Assembly (NCBI GenBank): GCA_964591245.1
Contig: CAZPZZ010000133.1
Coordinates: 1-11,459 of the forward strand
Direction: 5' to 3'
DNA from: CAZPZZ01 sp964591245
Lineage (GTDB): Bacteria; Acidobacteriota; Vicinamibacteria; Vicinamibacterales; UBA8438
Length of the DNA: 11,459 nucleotides
Shown here: positions 1 through 7,518 of the stretch, piece after piece
Layout of the letters: every line of letters starts with the position of its first letter
Numbering within the stretch: the first letter of the stretch is position 1
Notes under the pieces: model-generated
What the model saw: the letters and a program-made list of their open reading frames with translations, nothing else
Databases searched by the model: none
Told to the model about the DNA's origin: nothing
Translations under genes and position numbers: made by a program

Positions 1-837
1 GAAGCAGCCGAGCATCACCGCGGACTGGTCGTCGGCAACGATGCCGTCAACTTCTGCGCCGGCGCCAACCTGATGCTGGTGTTGTTGGAGGCTCAAGAAG
101 GGAACTGGGACGAGATCGATTTGATGGTCCGTAGCTTCCAGCAGGCCGTGCTAGGCCTACGCTACTCGCCGGTGCCCGTCGTCGTGGCTCCGGCGGGGCT
201 CACGTTGGGAGGCGGCTGTGAGATCGTCCTTCACGGCGACCGCGTGCAGGCGGCAGCCGAGAGCTATATGGGGCAGGTCGAAGTGGGGGTCGGCCTCGTA
301 CCCGCCGGCTGCGGCACGAAGGAACTGAGCCTGCGCGCACGCGATGCGACGGCACCGGGCGTCGACCCGCTGCCACGCTTGCAGCAGGCGTTCGAAACCA
401 TTGGCTTTGGCAAGGTCTCAACGAGTGCCACCGACGCCCGAAGACTCGGACTTCTACGAGACGTCGACGGCATCACGATGAACCGCGAGCGCTTGATGGC
501 AGACGCGCGGGAAACCGTGCTGGAGCGGATCCGAGATGACTACCGACCACCACCATGCCGATCGGCGATTCGCGTCGGAGGTGAGAACGAACGCGCGGCA
601 CTCGACCTCGGTATCCACCTTGCCTGGCGGGGCGGCCGCATCAGCGACCACGACGCCTTGATCGGCCGGGCCATTGCCAGAATCATGACCGGTGGCGATC
701 TCCCGCACGCCACGACAGTCAGCGAACAGTATCTTCTCGACCTGGAACGTGAGGCCTTCCTCAGCCTCTGTGGGGAACGAAGAACGCAAGAGCGGATGGG
801 CCACACGCTCCAGACGGGAAAGACGCTACGAAACTAA
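1..837 (+). CDS. fadN: FadN-type 3-hydroxyacyl-CoA dehydrogenase/enoyl-CoA hydratase, C-terminal part (5' truncated by window)
   Basis: The reading frame is open from base 1, so the gene starts outside the window and 278 C-terminal residues are visible. They cover the crotonase-like domain and the FadN tail. The enzyme family hydrates enoyl-CoA and oxidises the resulting 3-hydroxyacyl-CoA with NAD in fatty-acid beta-oxidation. Visible marks, numbered from the first visible residue: 'FCAGANL' (18-24, oxyanion-hole strand), 'APAGLTLGGGCEI' (63-75) with E74, and 'MGQVEVGVGLVP' (90-101) with E94. E74 and E94 are the expected positions of the two crotonase acid/base glutamates. The tail 'TTVSEQYLLDLEREAFLSL' followed by a stop after 'TGKTLRN' is, from memory, very characteristic of FadN/YusL-type proteins rather than FadB or FadJ. 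One oddity is 'PAGCGT', where relatives usually read 'PAGGGT'. An alpha/beta hydrolase, thiolase and acyl-CoA dehydrogenase follow on the same strand. The family call is firm; the N-terminal dehydrogenase half cannot be checked here. Confidence 0.93.
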   Translation, partial: EAAEHHRGLVVGNDAVNFCAGANLMLVLLEAQEGNWDEIDLMVRSFQQAVLGLRYSPVPVVVAPAGLTLGGGCEIVLHGDRVQAAAESYMGQVEVGVGLVPAGCGTKELSLRARDATAPGVDPLPRLQQAFETIGFGKVSTSATDARRLGLLRDVDGITMNRERLMADARETVLERIRDDYRPPPCRSAIRVGGENERAALDLGIHLAWRGGRISDHDALIGRAIARIMTGGDLPHATTVSEQYLLDLEREAFLSLCGERRTQERMGHTLQTGKTLRN

Positions 838-920
838 ATGGAGGCGCGCAAGCCCCCCATGGGGCACTGCCATACGCGACGCACCGGGACCCGGTGACGG
901 ACCGAACCGACATGCACCGC

Positions 921-924
921 GGAG
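921..924 (+). promoter_or_regulatory. Ribosome binding site that decides the hydrolase start
   Basis: A GGAG lies 8 bases before the ATG at 933. The possible earlier starts, GTG at 894 and ATG at 912, have no comparable purine-rich motif. This supports the shorter hydrolase protein. Confidence 0.5.
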
Positions 925-932
925 TCGACGCT

Positions 933-1589
933 ATGATGCCCGTGCCATTCCCTACGATCCGCCAGTTCCCCGGCCCGGCCGGCCCACTGGAAGCCCTGTT
1001 CGAACGTCCGCCGGTACCCGCCCGAATCGTTGTGGTCTTCGGCCATCCTCATCCACAGTATGGCGGCACCATGCACACGAAAGTCGTCCATCGGGCCGCG
1101 AAGACGTTTCTCGGCCTGGGCTGCGCGGTCCTGCGCTTTCACTTCCGCGGCGTCGGCACGAGCGCGGGCTCATGGGACGATGGCGTCGGCGAACGTGATG
1201 ACTTTCACGCTGCACTCGACTTTGCAGCGTCTACCTATCCTGACGCAACACTGTGGGCGGCCGGCTTTTCCTTCGGTGCCTGGCTGGCTCTCACCTGCGG
1301 CGTGCCAGACGAGCGAGTCACCCGTCTGCTCGGAATCGCTCCGCCAATAGGCCGCCGCTCACATAGCGTCGTGGCCACGAGTACCAAACCGACGCACTTC
1401 ATTCATGGCGCACAGGACGAACTGATTCCACTGGACGCCTTGCACCGGTTCTACGAAACGGTCAGCACGCCAAAAACGTTGACCGTCATCGAGAATGCCA
1501 ACCATCTCTTCGAGGGACGCATCGCCGAACTCGGCGACGCCATACAGGAAACATTCGCACCACACCTACAGATAGAGGTGAAAATATGA
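933..1589 (+). CDS. Small alpha/beta hydrolase (COG2945/KANL3-Tex30-like)
   Basis: A 218-residue cytoplasmic alpha/beta hydrolase with no signal peptide or membrane segment. Numbered from ATG 933, it shows 'GHPHPQYGGT' (37-46), 'FRGVGTSAG' (71-79), the nucleophile elbow 'GFSFG' with S113, the acid D162 in 'HGAQDELIP', and the base H191 in 'NANHLFEG', so the catalytic triad looks intact. The 'HPHP...GG' plus 'FRGVGxSxG' combination is typical of the COG2945-like hydrolase family, whose substrates are mostly unknown. ATG 933 was chosen because it has a GGAG at good spacing and because homologous-looking sequence ('FPGPAGPLEALFE') begins soon after. A GTG at 894 would add 13 residues. The last codons overlap the thiolase start by ATGA, so the gene is very probably translated with fadA. 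An acyl-CoA thioesterase or ester hydrolase role in lipid breakdown is an inference from position only. Confidence 0.88.
   Translation: MMPVPFPTIRQFPGPAGPLEALFERPPVPARIVVVFGHPHPQYGGTMHTKVVHRAAKTFLGLGCAVLRFHFRGVGTSAGSWDDGVGERDDFHAALDFAASTYPDATLWAAGFSFGAWLALTCGVPDERVTRLLGIAPPIGRRSHSVVATSTKPTHFIHGAQDELIPLDALHRFYETVSTPKTLTVIENANHLFEGRIAELGDAIQETFAPHLQIEVKI
1575..1580 (+). promoter_or_regulatory. Ribosome binding site of the thiolase, inside the hydrolase gene
   Basis: GAGGTG lies 5 bases before the ATG at 1586, within the last codons of the hydrolase. Together with the ATGA stop/start overlap it indicates translational coupling of the two genes. Confidence 0.7.
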
Positions 1590-2773
1590 CGGACGCTGTT
1601 ATCGTCTCGGCCGTTCGCACAGCGGTCGGCCGGGCCCCCAAAGGCACGCTACGCTCAACCAGACCCGACGATATGGCCGCGACAGTCATCTCCGAAGCAT
1701 TGAACCGCGCGGGCAACATTCCCGCTGAAGAGGTAGACGATGTCATCCTCGGATGTGCGATGCCCGAAGGCGAGCAGGGTCTGAACGTGGCTCGCATCGC
1801 GTCTCTCCGTGCCGGTGTACCCGTCGAAGCGTCTGCGGTCACGATCAACCGTTTCTGCTCGTCTGGATTACAGGCGATCGCCTATGCCGCGGAACGCATC
1901 ATGGGCGGAGGCGCGGAAACCATCGTCGCCGGCGGCACGGAATCGATGAGCCTCCTCCCGATGGGCGGACACAAAGTGGCACCGAACCCGACCTTGATGA
2001 AAGACTACCCTGACGTCTATTTATCGACCGGGCTCGTCGCGGAGAACCACGCTCGCGAGGCAAACGTCTCGCGGGACGAACAAGACGCCTTCGCCCTCCG
2101 CAGTCACCGGCGTGCTCTCGCTGCCATCGACGCGGGATCATTCACCGACGAGATCGTTCCGCTTACAGTGCAGACCATAGAACCACGCAGTGAGCGTGGG
2201 GGCCCGCCGACCGTGCGCGAAATAAAATTCACCACCGACGAAGGTCCCCGGCGAGATACTTCACTTGATGCCCTAGCCTCGCTCCGCCCGGCGTTCCACG
2301 TACAAGGCAGTGTCACCGCCGGAAACTCATCACAGACCAGTGACGGCGCGGCGGCCGTCGTCGTCACCTCAGCCGAACGGGCTACACGTGCGGGAGTCAC
2401 CCCCCTGGCGCGTTTCGTTGCCTATGCCACCGCCGGCGTCGAACCGGAACGATTCGGGGTCGGCCCTGTTCCGGCAATACGGAAGGCGCTCAAACAGGCA
2501 GGACTCGGCCTCGACGACATGGATCTGATCGAACTGAACGAGGCTTTTGCCGCGCAAGTACTCTCCTGCCTGCGCGAGTTACCGATCGACCCCGACAAGC
2601 TCAACGTCAACGGCGGCGCGATCGCGCTCGGACATCCGCTTGGATGCACCGGCGCCAAACTCACGACCTCGCTCCTCTACGAGCTCTCCCGGCGCAACGG
2701 ACGGTATGGCCTAGTCACGATGTGTGTAGGGGGCGGTATGGGTGCGGCTGGCATCTTCGAGCGACTCACATGA
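1586..2773 (+). CDS. fadA: Acetyl-CoA C-acyltransferase (3-ketoacyl-CoA thiolase)
   Basis: A 395-residue thiolase, full length for the family. It cleaves 3-ketoacyl-CoA with CoA to give acetyl-CoA and a shortened acyl-CoA, the last step of beta-oxidation. The nucleophile C91 sits in 'NRFCSSGLQA'. The second half carries 'NEAFAAQ' (N318), 'GGAIALGHPLGCTGA' (H350) and 'CVGGGMG' (C380), the usual residues for CoA binding and acid/base catalysis. The segment 'EQDAFALRSHRRA' is also typical. The start at ATG 1586 has a GAGGTG 5 bases upstream and overlaps the hydrolase stop by 4 bases. Position between FadN and FadE genes fits a degradative FadA/YusK-type thiolase better than a biosynthetic acetoacetyl-CoA thiolase, though the sequence alone does not exclude the latter. 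A 120-base gap separates it from the acyl-CoA dehydrogenase. Confidence 0.95.
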   Translation: MTDAVIVSAVRTAVGRAPKGTLRSTRPDDMAATVISEALNRAGNIPAEEVDDVILGCAMPEGEQGLNVARIASLRAGVPVEASAVTINRFCSSGLQAIAYAAERIMGGGAETIVAGGTESMSLLPMGGHKVAPNPTLMKDYPDVYLSTGLVAENHAREANVSRDEQDAFALRSHRRALAAIDAGSFTDEIVPLTVQTIEPRSERGGPPTVREIKFTTDEGPRRDTSLDALASLRPAFHVQGSVTAGNSSQTSDGAAAVVVTSAERATRAGVTPLARFVAYATAGVEPERFGVGPVPAIRKALKQAGLGLDDMDLIELNEAFAAQVLSCLRELPIDPDKLNVNGGAIALGHPLGCTGAKLTTSLLYELSRRNGRYGLVTMCVGGGMGAAGIFERLT

Positions 2774-2893
2774 CACACAAAAGATCCTTTTTCAGAGCCG
2801 TCAAGCGACGCGCGGCGGCACCCATCAAGAGGACTCGACGTTCGCGAAACACCCTCGCCTCGCGTAGGGCCTGACTCTGACCGAGACATCATC

Positions 2894-4675
2894 ATGACCA
2901 CCACCACAGCTGCAACGACGAGCATTACCGGAGGCCTCTGGATCCTTGAAGACACGGTCCCCGGATCCATCTTCACCCCAGAACGACTCACCGATGAGCA
3001 CCGGCTCATCGATCAAACCGCTGATGAGTTTGTTTCAAACGAGATTACCCCCAATCATGATCAGCTCGAAACAAAGGACTGGAAGCTCGCGCGGCAGCTC
3101 GTCACACGCGCCGGGGAACTCGGACTACTCGGTATCGATGTCCCCGAAGCCTACGGTGGCCTAGACCTCGACAAAGCCTCCACAGTCGTGGTTGGTGCAC
3201 GTATCGGCCAAGGTGGCTCGTTCGGATCAACCTTCGGTGCCCACACAGGTCTCGCCATCCTCCCGCTAGTCTGTTTTGGCACCGAAGCGCAAAAGCAGGC
3301 ATATCTCGGCAAACTCGTCAGTGGTGAGTGGGTCGGTGCCTACTGCCTTAGCGAGTCGGGCTCAGGCTCAGACGCGCTCGGCGCCAAAGCCCGTGCCACA
3401 CGACAAGACGACGGGAGTTACCTGCTCAATGGCGAAAAAATGTGGATTACCAACGGGGGATTCGCCGATCTCTTTGTCGTCTTCGCCAAGGTCGACGGCG
3501 AAGCGTTCACGGCCTTCCTGGTTGAGCGTACCAGTCCTGGCCTGAGCATCGGCAAAGAAGAACACAAGATGGGTCAGCACGGCTCCTCGACCACTCCCGT
3601 CATTCTCCAAGACGTGCGAGTCGCTGCCGACGCCGTACTCGGGGAAGTCGGGAAAGGCCACAAGGTTGCCTTCAATACATTGAACTATGGGCGCTTCAAG
3701 TTAGGCGTCATGGTCTGCGGCGGGGCCACCCACGCCATCGGCGAAGCCGCGCGCTACGCATCGGCCCGTGTCCAGTTCGGACGGCCGATCGCAGACTTCG
3801 GCGCCATCAAGCACAAACTCGGCGAGATGACCGTTCGCACGTACGCCGTCGAGAGCATGATCTATCGCATCACGGGCCTCATCGATACCGCGCTCGCCAA
3901 TCACGAGACGGGCACCCCTGACCTCTTGCTGGAAACGCTCGAAGAACTCGCCGTGGAGTGCGCAATTCTCAAGGTGGCCGGAAGCGAGATGTTGCAGTAC
4001 GTACTCGACGAGAATATCCAGATTCACGGCGGCAATGGGTTCGTCAAGGATTACCCCGCAGAACGGCAATACCGCGACTCGAGAGTCAACCGGATCTTCG
4101 AGGGCACCAATGAAATCAACCGGTTACTCGCTCCAGGGACGCTGATCCGCCGTGCTCTCAAGGGAAAACTTCCCCTTATCGCCGCTGCCAAGCAGCTCCA
4201 GAACGAACTCCTCAACCCTCCGGCACTCTCCCCCTCCTCGGACGCGCCGCTCGCCGTACAAGAACACGCGATCATCGGGTTCAAGAAGGTTTGCGTCATG
4301 GTCCTCGGCCTGGCCATGCAGCGCTTCGGGGAGAAACTTACGGAAGAACAGGAGGTGCTGTCCTACGCAGCCGATATCCTCATTGACACATTCGCCGCCG
4401 AAAGCGCTGTCCTCCGCGCCCTACAAGCCGCGACCGACGCACCACGCACTGCGGCGTTACAGACCGACGCTGCCGGTGTCTGTGTCAATGACGCCGCGCA
4501 CCGGATCGACACCGCCGCACGCACTGCGCTTGCCGCCATGGCGGAGGGAGACACGCTACGAACCCAACTCGCCGCCCTCCGCCGGTTCACCAAGGTGACA
4601 CCTGTCAACACGGTCGAGATGCGCCGTCGACTTGCGGATACAGCCGTTGAAAGGGCAGGATATATCTTTGCGTGA
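2894..4675 (+). CDS. fadE: Long-chain-type acyl-CoA dehydrogenase with C-terminal extension
   Basis: A 593-residue flavoprotein that would oxidise acyl-CoA to trans-2-enoyl-CoA, the first step of beta-oxidation. The N-terminal helical domain covers about residues 30-145. The middle beta domain carries the FAD/substrate signature 'YCLSESGSGSDA' (150-161) and 'NGEKMWITNGG' (179-189). The C-terminal helical domain carries 'RVQFGRPI' (292-299), 'QIHGGNGFVKDYPAER' (376-391) and 'RIFEGTNEINR' (400-410); E403 is the expected catalytic base. After about residue 425 there is a further ~165-residue helical extension, as in very-long-chain acyl-CoA dehydrogenases and Bacillus YusJ/FadE, so the length is normal for that subgroup. 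It lies 120 bases after the thiolase stop on the same strand. The ribosome binding site before ATG 2894 is weak; no better in-frame start is seen, because the conserved sequence begins close to the N terminus. Confidence 0.93.
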   Translation: MTTTTAATTSITGGLWILEDTVPGSIFTPERLTDEHRLIDQTADEFVSNEITPNHDQLETKDWKLARQLVTRAGELGLLGIDVPEAYGGLDLDKASTVVVGARIGQGGSFGSTFGAHTGLAILPLVCFGTEAQKQAYLGKLVSGEWVGAYCLSESGSGSDALGAKARATRQDDGSYLLNGEKMWITNGGFADLFVVFAKVDGEAFTAFLVERTSPGLSIGKEEHKMGQHGSSTTPVILQDVRVAADAVLGEVGKGHKVAFNTLNYGRFKLGVMVCGGATHAIGEAARYASARVQFGRPIADFGAIKHKLGEMTVRTYAVESMIYRITGLIDTALANHETGTPDLLLETLEELAVECAILKVAGSEMLQYVLDENIQIHGGNGFVKDYPAERQYRDSRVNRIFEGTNEINRLLAPGTLIRRALKGKLPLIAAAKQLQNELLNPPALSPSSDAPLAVQEHAIIGFKKVCVMVLGLAMQRFGEKLTEEQEVLSYAADILIDTFAAESAVLRALQAATDAPRTAALQTDAAGVCVNDAAHRIDTAARTALAAMAEGDTLRTQLAALRRFTKVTPVNTVEMRRRLADTAVERAGYIFA

Positions 4676-4747
4676 GCAGATGTGTCCGGGCCAACGGACT
4701 GAAAGGTTTCACCCAATTCGCCGACCTCTAACCCTAGCGATAGCCGT

Positions 4748-5449
4748 ATGAACACGCATACACGCGCTTCTCGACGGTCGATACGATCGACTTGTACACC
4801 GATTCTCTGGGTCTGCCTCGCGGTAGCTGTCGTCGCCGCCTGCACAGCTCCTCGGCCTGACGAATCCACATGGCAAAACATCCTCGTGATCGACCGCGAG
4901 GCAAAGGACCAGTTTTTCCGTGAGGCTCCGGACTCGCCGATCTTGATCGACCGTCGCGGAGCATTGCTCCCGCTCAGCTACTATGCGCCAGATCCACTGT
5001 TTCGCGTTCCAGCTGCCCTAGAGGTCGCACCGGAACAACCGATCTACGACATTCCGACCTCCACAGGCGTCATTCGTCCGATGCAGCGGGTCGGGGTACT
5101 CGAATTTGCCCTCAACGGCGAACCCACCCGCCTCGCCGCACTGGCAGAAGCGCCGGTTCGGTCCATTGAATCGTTATTCATCATGTTCAAAGACCCCACG
5201 AACGAGACAGACACCTACGCAGGCGGGCGCTATCTCGACCTGCCTCGCACCGCCAGCGGACTCTACGATCTCGATTTCAATCGGGCCTACAACCCGTACT
5301 GCTACTACAATGAGGATTACGATTGTCCGTATCCCCCACGCGAGAACTGGCTGACTCAGCCCGTACACGCGGGTGAACGTCTTGCCGAGGGATATACCGG
5401 CTTCGGTATCGGTGTCATTCCGCCGCCCCCGACGGAGGACACGCCCTAG
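4748..5449 (+). CDS. DUF1684 family lipoprotein
   Basis: A 233-residue predicted lipoprotein. The basic N-terminus 'RASRRSIR' is followed by a hydrophobic stretch (about 18-31) ending in the lipobox 'VAAC' with C32, so the mature protein should be lipid-anchored outside the inner membrane. The mature part matches DUF1684 as I know it: 'LPLSYYAPDPLFRVPA' (74-89), 'LFIMFKDPTNETDTYAGGRYL' spread over 143-163, 'LDFNRAYNPYC' (175-185) and 'CPYPPREN' (193-200), then 'HAGE' (207-210). Biochemical function is unknown to me. It follows fadE by 72 bases on the same strand and may be cotranscribed, but nothing in the sequence ties it to fatty-acid oxidation. A short 5-base hairpin (4684-4688 with 4695-4699) in the gap is too weak to call a terminator. 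The ribosome binding site is poor; the signal peptide fixes the start within a few codons. Confidence 0.88.
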   Translation: MNTHTRASRRSIRSTCTPILWVCLAVAVVAACTAPRPDESTWQNILVIDREAKDQFFREAPDSPILIDRRGALLPLSYYAPDPLFRVPAALEVAPEQPIYDIPTSTGVIRPMQRVGVLEFALNGEPTRLAALAEAPVRSIESLFIMFKDPTNETDTYAGGRYLDLPRTASGLYDLDFNRAYNPYCYYNEDYDCPYPPRENWLTQPVHAGERLAEGYTGFGIGVIPPPPTEDTP

Positions 5450-5475
5450 CGAGCAGGTCATGGTACGGCTCGCCT

Positions 5476-6237
5476 GTGAACGCTCTACTGGCTGCCCCAT
5501 CTAGGGCATTCGACGAAACAGCGCTGCTCACACACAAACTCGCTGTGTCCCTATCCGGTGTCATCTTCGACTTCGACGGCGTGATCGCGAACAGCGAACC
5601 ACTGCATCTACGCGCGTATCAGGAGGTACTCGCGCTCCGTGGCATAACGCTAGAGTCAAGTCATTACTACGACCGCTATCTCGGGTACGACGATGTGGGC
5701 GTGTTTCGTGCCATGTCGCGCGATCAACAGTGGGAACTGAGCGATGAAACCCTCGCCGAACTGATCCGCGTGAAAGGCGAGTGCTTCGATACACTCGTGA
5801 CTCAGGGAGACGCATTATTTTCTGGCGCCGCCGAGTGTATCCGGCGCACCGCCGCCACGGTGCCAATCGCGATCGCGTCTGGCGCCCTCGCCGAGGAGAT
5901 CGAATCACTCCTTGTGACCGCCGATCTTCGAGAATACTTTCGGGCTATTGTTGCCTCCGGTGACACGCCGCGTTCAAAACCGGCGCCAGATCCGTATCTC
6001 CGAGCGACCGAACTCCTTCGGCCACACGCAGTCACAGCCGGCCTGGATCCGCAAGGATGTTTCGTAGCCATCGAAGACTCAAGATGGGGAATTGAATCAG
6101 CACTAAGAGCGGGACTCCCGTGCGTTGGCGTGGCTCAAACCTATGCCGCGGACGAACTTGATACCGCACATTCGGTCGTGGCCACTATTGCAGATGTGAC
6201 ACTGGATACACTACAGGGCGCATGTCAGTCGTCATGA
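5476..6237 (+). CDS. HAD-superfamily phosphatase, beta-phosphoglucomutase-like
   Basis: A 253-residue HAD hydrolase (subfamily IA) with an alpha-helical cap after motif I. Motif I is 'FDFDGVIANSEPLH' (31-44), with nucleophile D32 and acid/base D34. Motif II is 'IASG' with S135. The motif 'SGDTPRSKPAPDPY' (161-174) provides K168, and motif III 'AIEDSRWGIESA' (198-209) provides E200/D201 for Mg binding. Such proteins dephosphorylate small phosphorylated metabolites or, in the beta-phosphoglucomutase branch, isomerise sugar phosphates; the substrate cannot be read from the sequence. The start is uncertain. GTG 5476 gives a 23-30-residue leader before motif I, which is longer than usual and has no clear ribosome binding site. 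GTG 5545, four codons before 'VIFDFDGV', would give a typical family length. It begins 26 bases after the DUF1684 gene, so cotranscription is likely. Confidence 0.9.
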   Translation: MNALLAAPSRAFDETALLTHKLAVSLSGVIFDFDGVIANSEPLHLRAYQEVLALRGITLESSHYYDRYLGYDDVGVFRAMSRDQQWELSDETLAELIRVKGECFDTLVTQGDALFSGAAECIRRTAATVPIAIASGALAEEIESLLVTADLREYFRAIVASGDTPRSKPAPDPYLRATELLRPHAVTAGLDPQGCFVAIEDSRWGIESALRAGLPCVGVAQTYAADELDTAHSVVATIADVTLDTLQGACQSS

Positions 6238-6362
6238 TGTGCGCCACGGCAGAATCCGCCCGAGTTCGCCGAAACGACGACTGAGAATTAATCATCGCGG
6301 ACTTCACCCGCCCGCGCCACGGACGCTTCGCTGTCGCCAGCAACGCGACTCAGACGACCGAC

Positions 6363-7247
6363 ATGATCAATGTATTTCCCTCCGACTTGCTGGAAGAATT
6401 TGCGGACGCGGCCACGAGTCCAGGTCCAGAACTAGCCCGGCCTGCGCTACTCATCGCCAGATTCGCCTATCCGCACCTGGACCCACTCCTCTGCCTGACA
6501 CGACTGGACGAACTGGGGCGCATGGCCGCAGAGAGGCTTGCGGACACAACGATGCCGGGAGCTCCGGATAGCGCAATGCATACCCTCAGCCAATTCCTCT
6601 TCGAGGATCAAGGCTTCACTGGTAATACTGATGACTACGACGACCTCCGGAACAGCTTTCTGAACCAAGTACTCGAACGCCGCACCGGCATCCCGATTAC
6701 CCTTGCCGTCGTGTATATCGAGGTCGCACGTCGCGCGGGTATCCAGGTCGAAGGCGTGAACTTTCCAGGACACTTCCTTCTCCGATTTCCATTCGGCCCC
6801 AGGTCGGATTACGACGCTGCCGTATTCGTTGATCCCTTTCATGGCGGCTCGGTACTCTCCGAAACCGATTGTCGCTCGCTGCTCCGACGTCACGCGGGAG
6901 ACACCGTTGAATTCTCGCCGACTCTGCTTGCCCCTGCCACCAAACAGCAGATCCTTGCGCGCATGCTCAGAAACCTGAAACGCCTGTACGTCCGTCAACG
7001 CTCATTTTCCCAAGGACGGGCCATCACCGACTTGCTCCTGGTACTCGACCCATTGGCCCTCGATGAGCTCCGTGACCGTGGACTCCTATCCTTTCACCTA
7101 GACGATTACGCGGCTGCGACAAACGACCTCGAACGCTATCTTGCATTTTCGTCACACGACGACGAGGACGAAGAGCGGAACAAAGAGCGGGAAGAGATCT
7201 GGAGTCATCTCAAAGCACTGCGCCGGCGGATGGCGAATTTGAACTGA
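6363..7247 (+). CDS. SirB1-family protein (transglutaminase-like fold plus TPR region)
   Basis: A 294-residue cytoplasmic protein of the SirB1/YchA type. The core is visible as 'YDDLRNSFLNQVLERRTGIP' (92-111), 'ITLAVVYIEVARRAG' (112-126), 'GVNFPGHFLLR' (131-141, H137) and 'FVDPFHGG' (155-162, D157). The second half (about 195-262) looks like TPR helices ('GRAITDLLLVLDPLALDELRDRG', in pieces over 218-240). It ends in a charged helix rich in D, E, K and R (264-290). The fold relates to transglutaminases, but where an active enzyme would carry its Cys this segment reads 'GIPITLAVVY', as in other SirB1 proteins, so enzymatic activity is doubtful. Its role is poorly known. It lies 125 bases after the HAD gene. 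The ribosome binding site before ATG 6363 is weak; the upstream frame is open only to 6285 and shows no better start. Confidence 0.9.
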   Translation: MINVFPSDLLEEFADAATSPGPELARPALLIARFAYPHLDPLLCLTRLDELGRMAAERLADTTMPGAPDSAMHTLSQFLFEDQGFTGNTDDYDDLRNSFLNQVLERRTGIPITLAVVYIEVARRAGIQVEGVNFPGHFLLRFPFGPRSDYDAAVFVDPFHGGSVLSETDCRSLLRRHAGDTVEFSPTLLAPATKQQILARMLRNLKRLYVRQRSFSQGRAITDLLLVLDPLALDELRDRGLLSFHLDDYAAATNDLERYLAFSSHDDEDEERNKEREEIWSHLKALRRRMANLN

Positions 7248-7262
7248 ACGTTATTTCGTATT

Positions 7263-7409
7263 CGACACACCGCACTGGACGCGGTCTATACCCGGCTCAG
7301 CCAGACACCGGCGAGTTATACAGACGCCACGATTACGACCCGAACAACGGTCATCAAGGCCGTGCACATCACGGAACTACGCACGACGATCGACGCGCTG
7401 GGGGGATGA
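7263..7409 (+). pseudogene. Remnant of the C-terminus of a repeat-containing secreted protein
   Basis: Read in the frame starting at 7248, the sequence encodes 'TALDAVYTRLSQTPASYTDA' and then 'TVIKAVHITELRTTIDALGG' before a TGA at 7407-7409. From memory this matches the C-terminal repeat found in many secreted acidobacterial proteins, with the pattern ALxAVYT...P.YTDPxI..GxTxIKAVHxTELRxAVxAL. The piece contains the end of one repeat and one nearly complete unit. There is no start codon or ribosome binding site suited to it, and the frame closes at the SirB1 stop at 7245-7247, so only a 3' gene fragment is left. The rest was presumably lost by deletion. It could instead be the tail of an unrelated gene. 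Confidence 0.55.
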
Positions 7410-7459
7410 CGTTCACCGGGAAGCGCGACGTCGGGCAGGCTGCTCTGCCGATGATCATC

Positions 7460-7480
7460 CGGCGGCTTCCGTTACCGCCG
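7460..7480. terminator. GC-rich hairpin between convergent genes (possible terminator)
   Basis: CGGCGG (7460-7465) pairs perfectly with CCGCCG (7475-7480) around a 9-base loop. It lies between the plus-strand SirB1 gene with its remnant and the 3' end of the minus-strand HugZ-like gene. There is no run of T on either side, so Rho-independent function is unproven. A second short hairpin (GGCAG 7434-7438 with CTGCC 7445-7449) lies just before it. Confidence 0.25.
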
Positions 7481-7518
7481 CGATACCGGCATCAGGACAA
7501 CATCAGGAGGATGTGTCG

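Noticed and set aside
852..865. Hairpin GCCCC-CCAT-GGGGC between fadN and the hydrolase
   Set aside because: Only 5 base pairs and no T-run; it is inside what looks like one operon.
838..897. 19-codon frame directly after the fadN stop, ending at GTGA over the GTG at 894
   Set aside because: Very short, no ribosome binding site, no recognisable sequence; the hydrolase has a better start with its own GGAG at 933.
7245..7409. SirB1 stop TGA followed by 53 in-frame codons: possible stop-codon readthrough
   Set aside because: The SirB1 protein ends at a natural length with a charged terminal helix, and the following codons encode a secreted-protein repeat that makes no sense fused to a cytoplasmic protein. 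The shared frame is probably chance.
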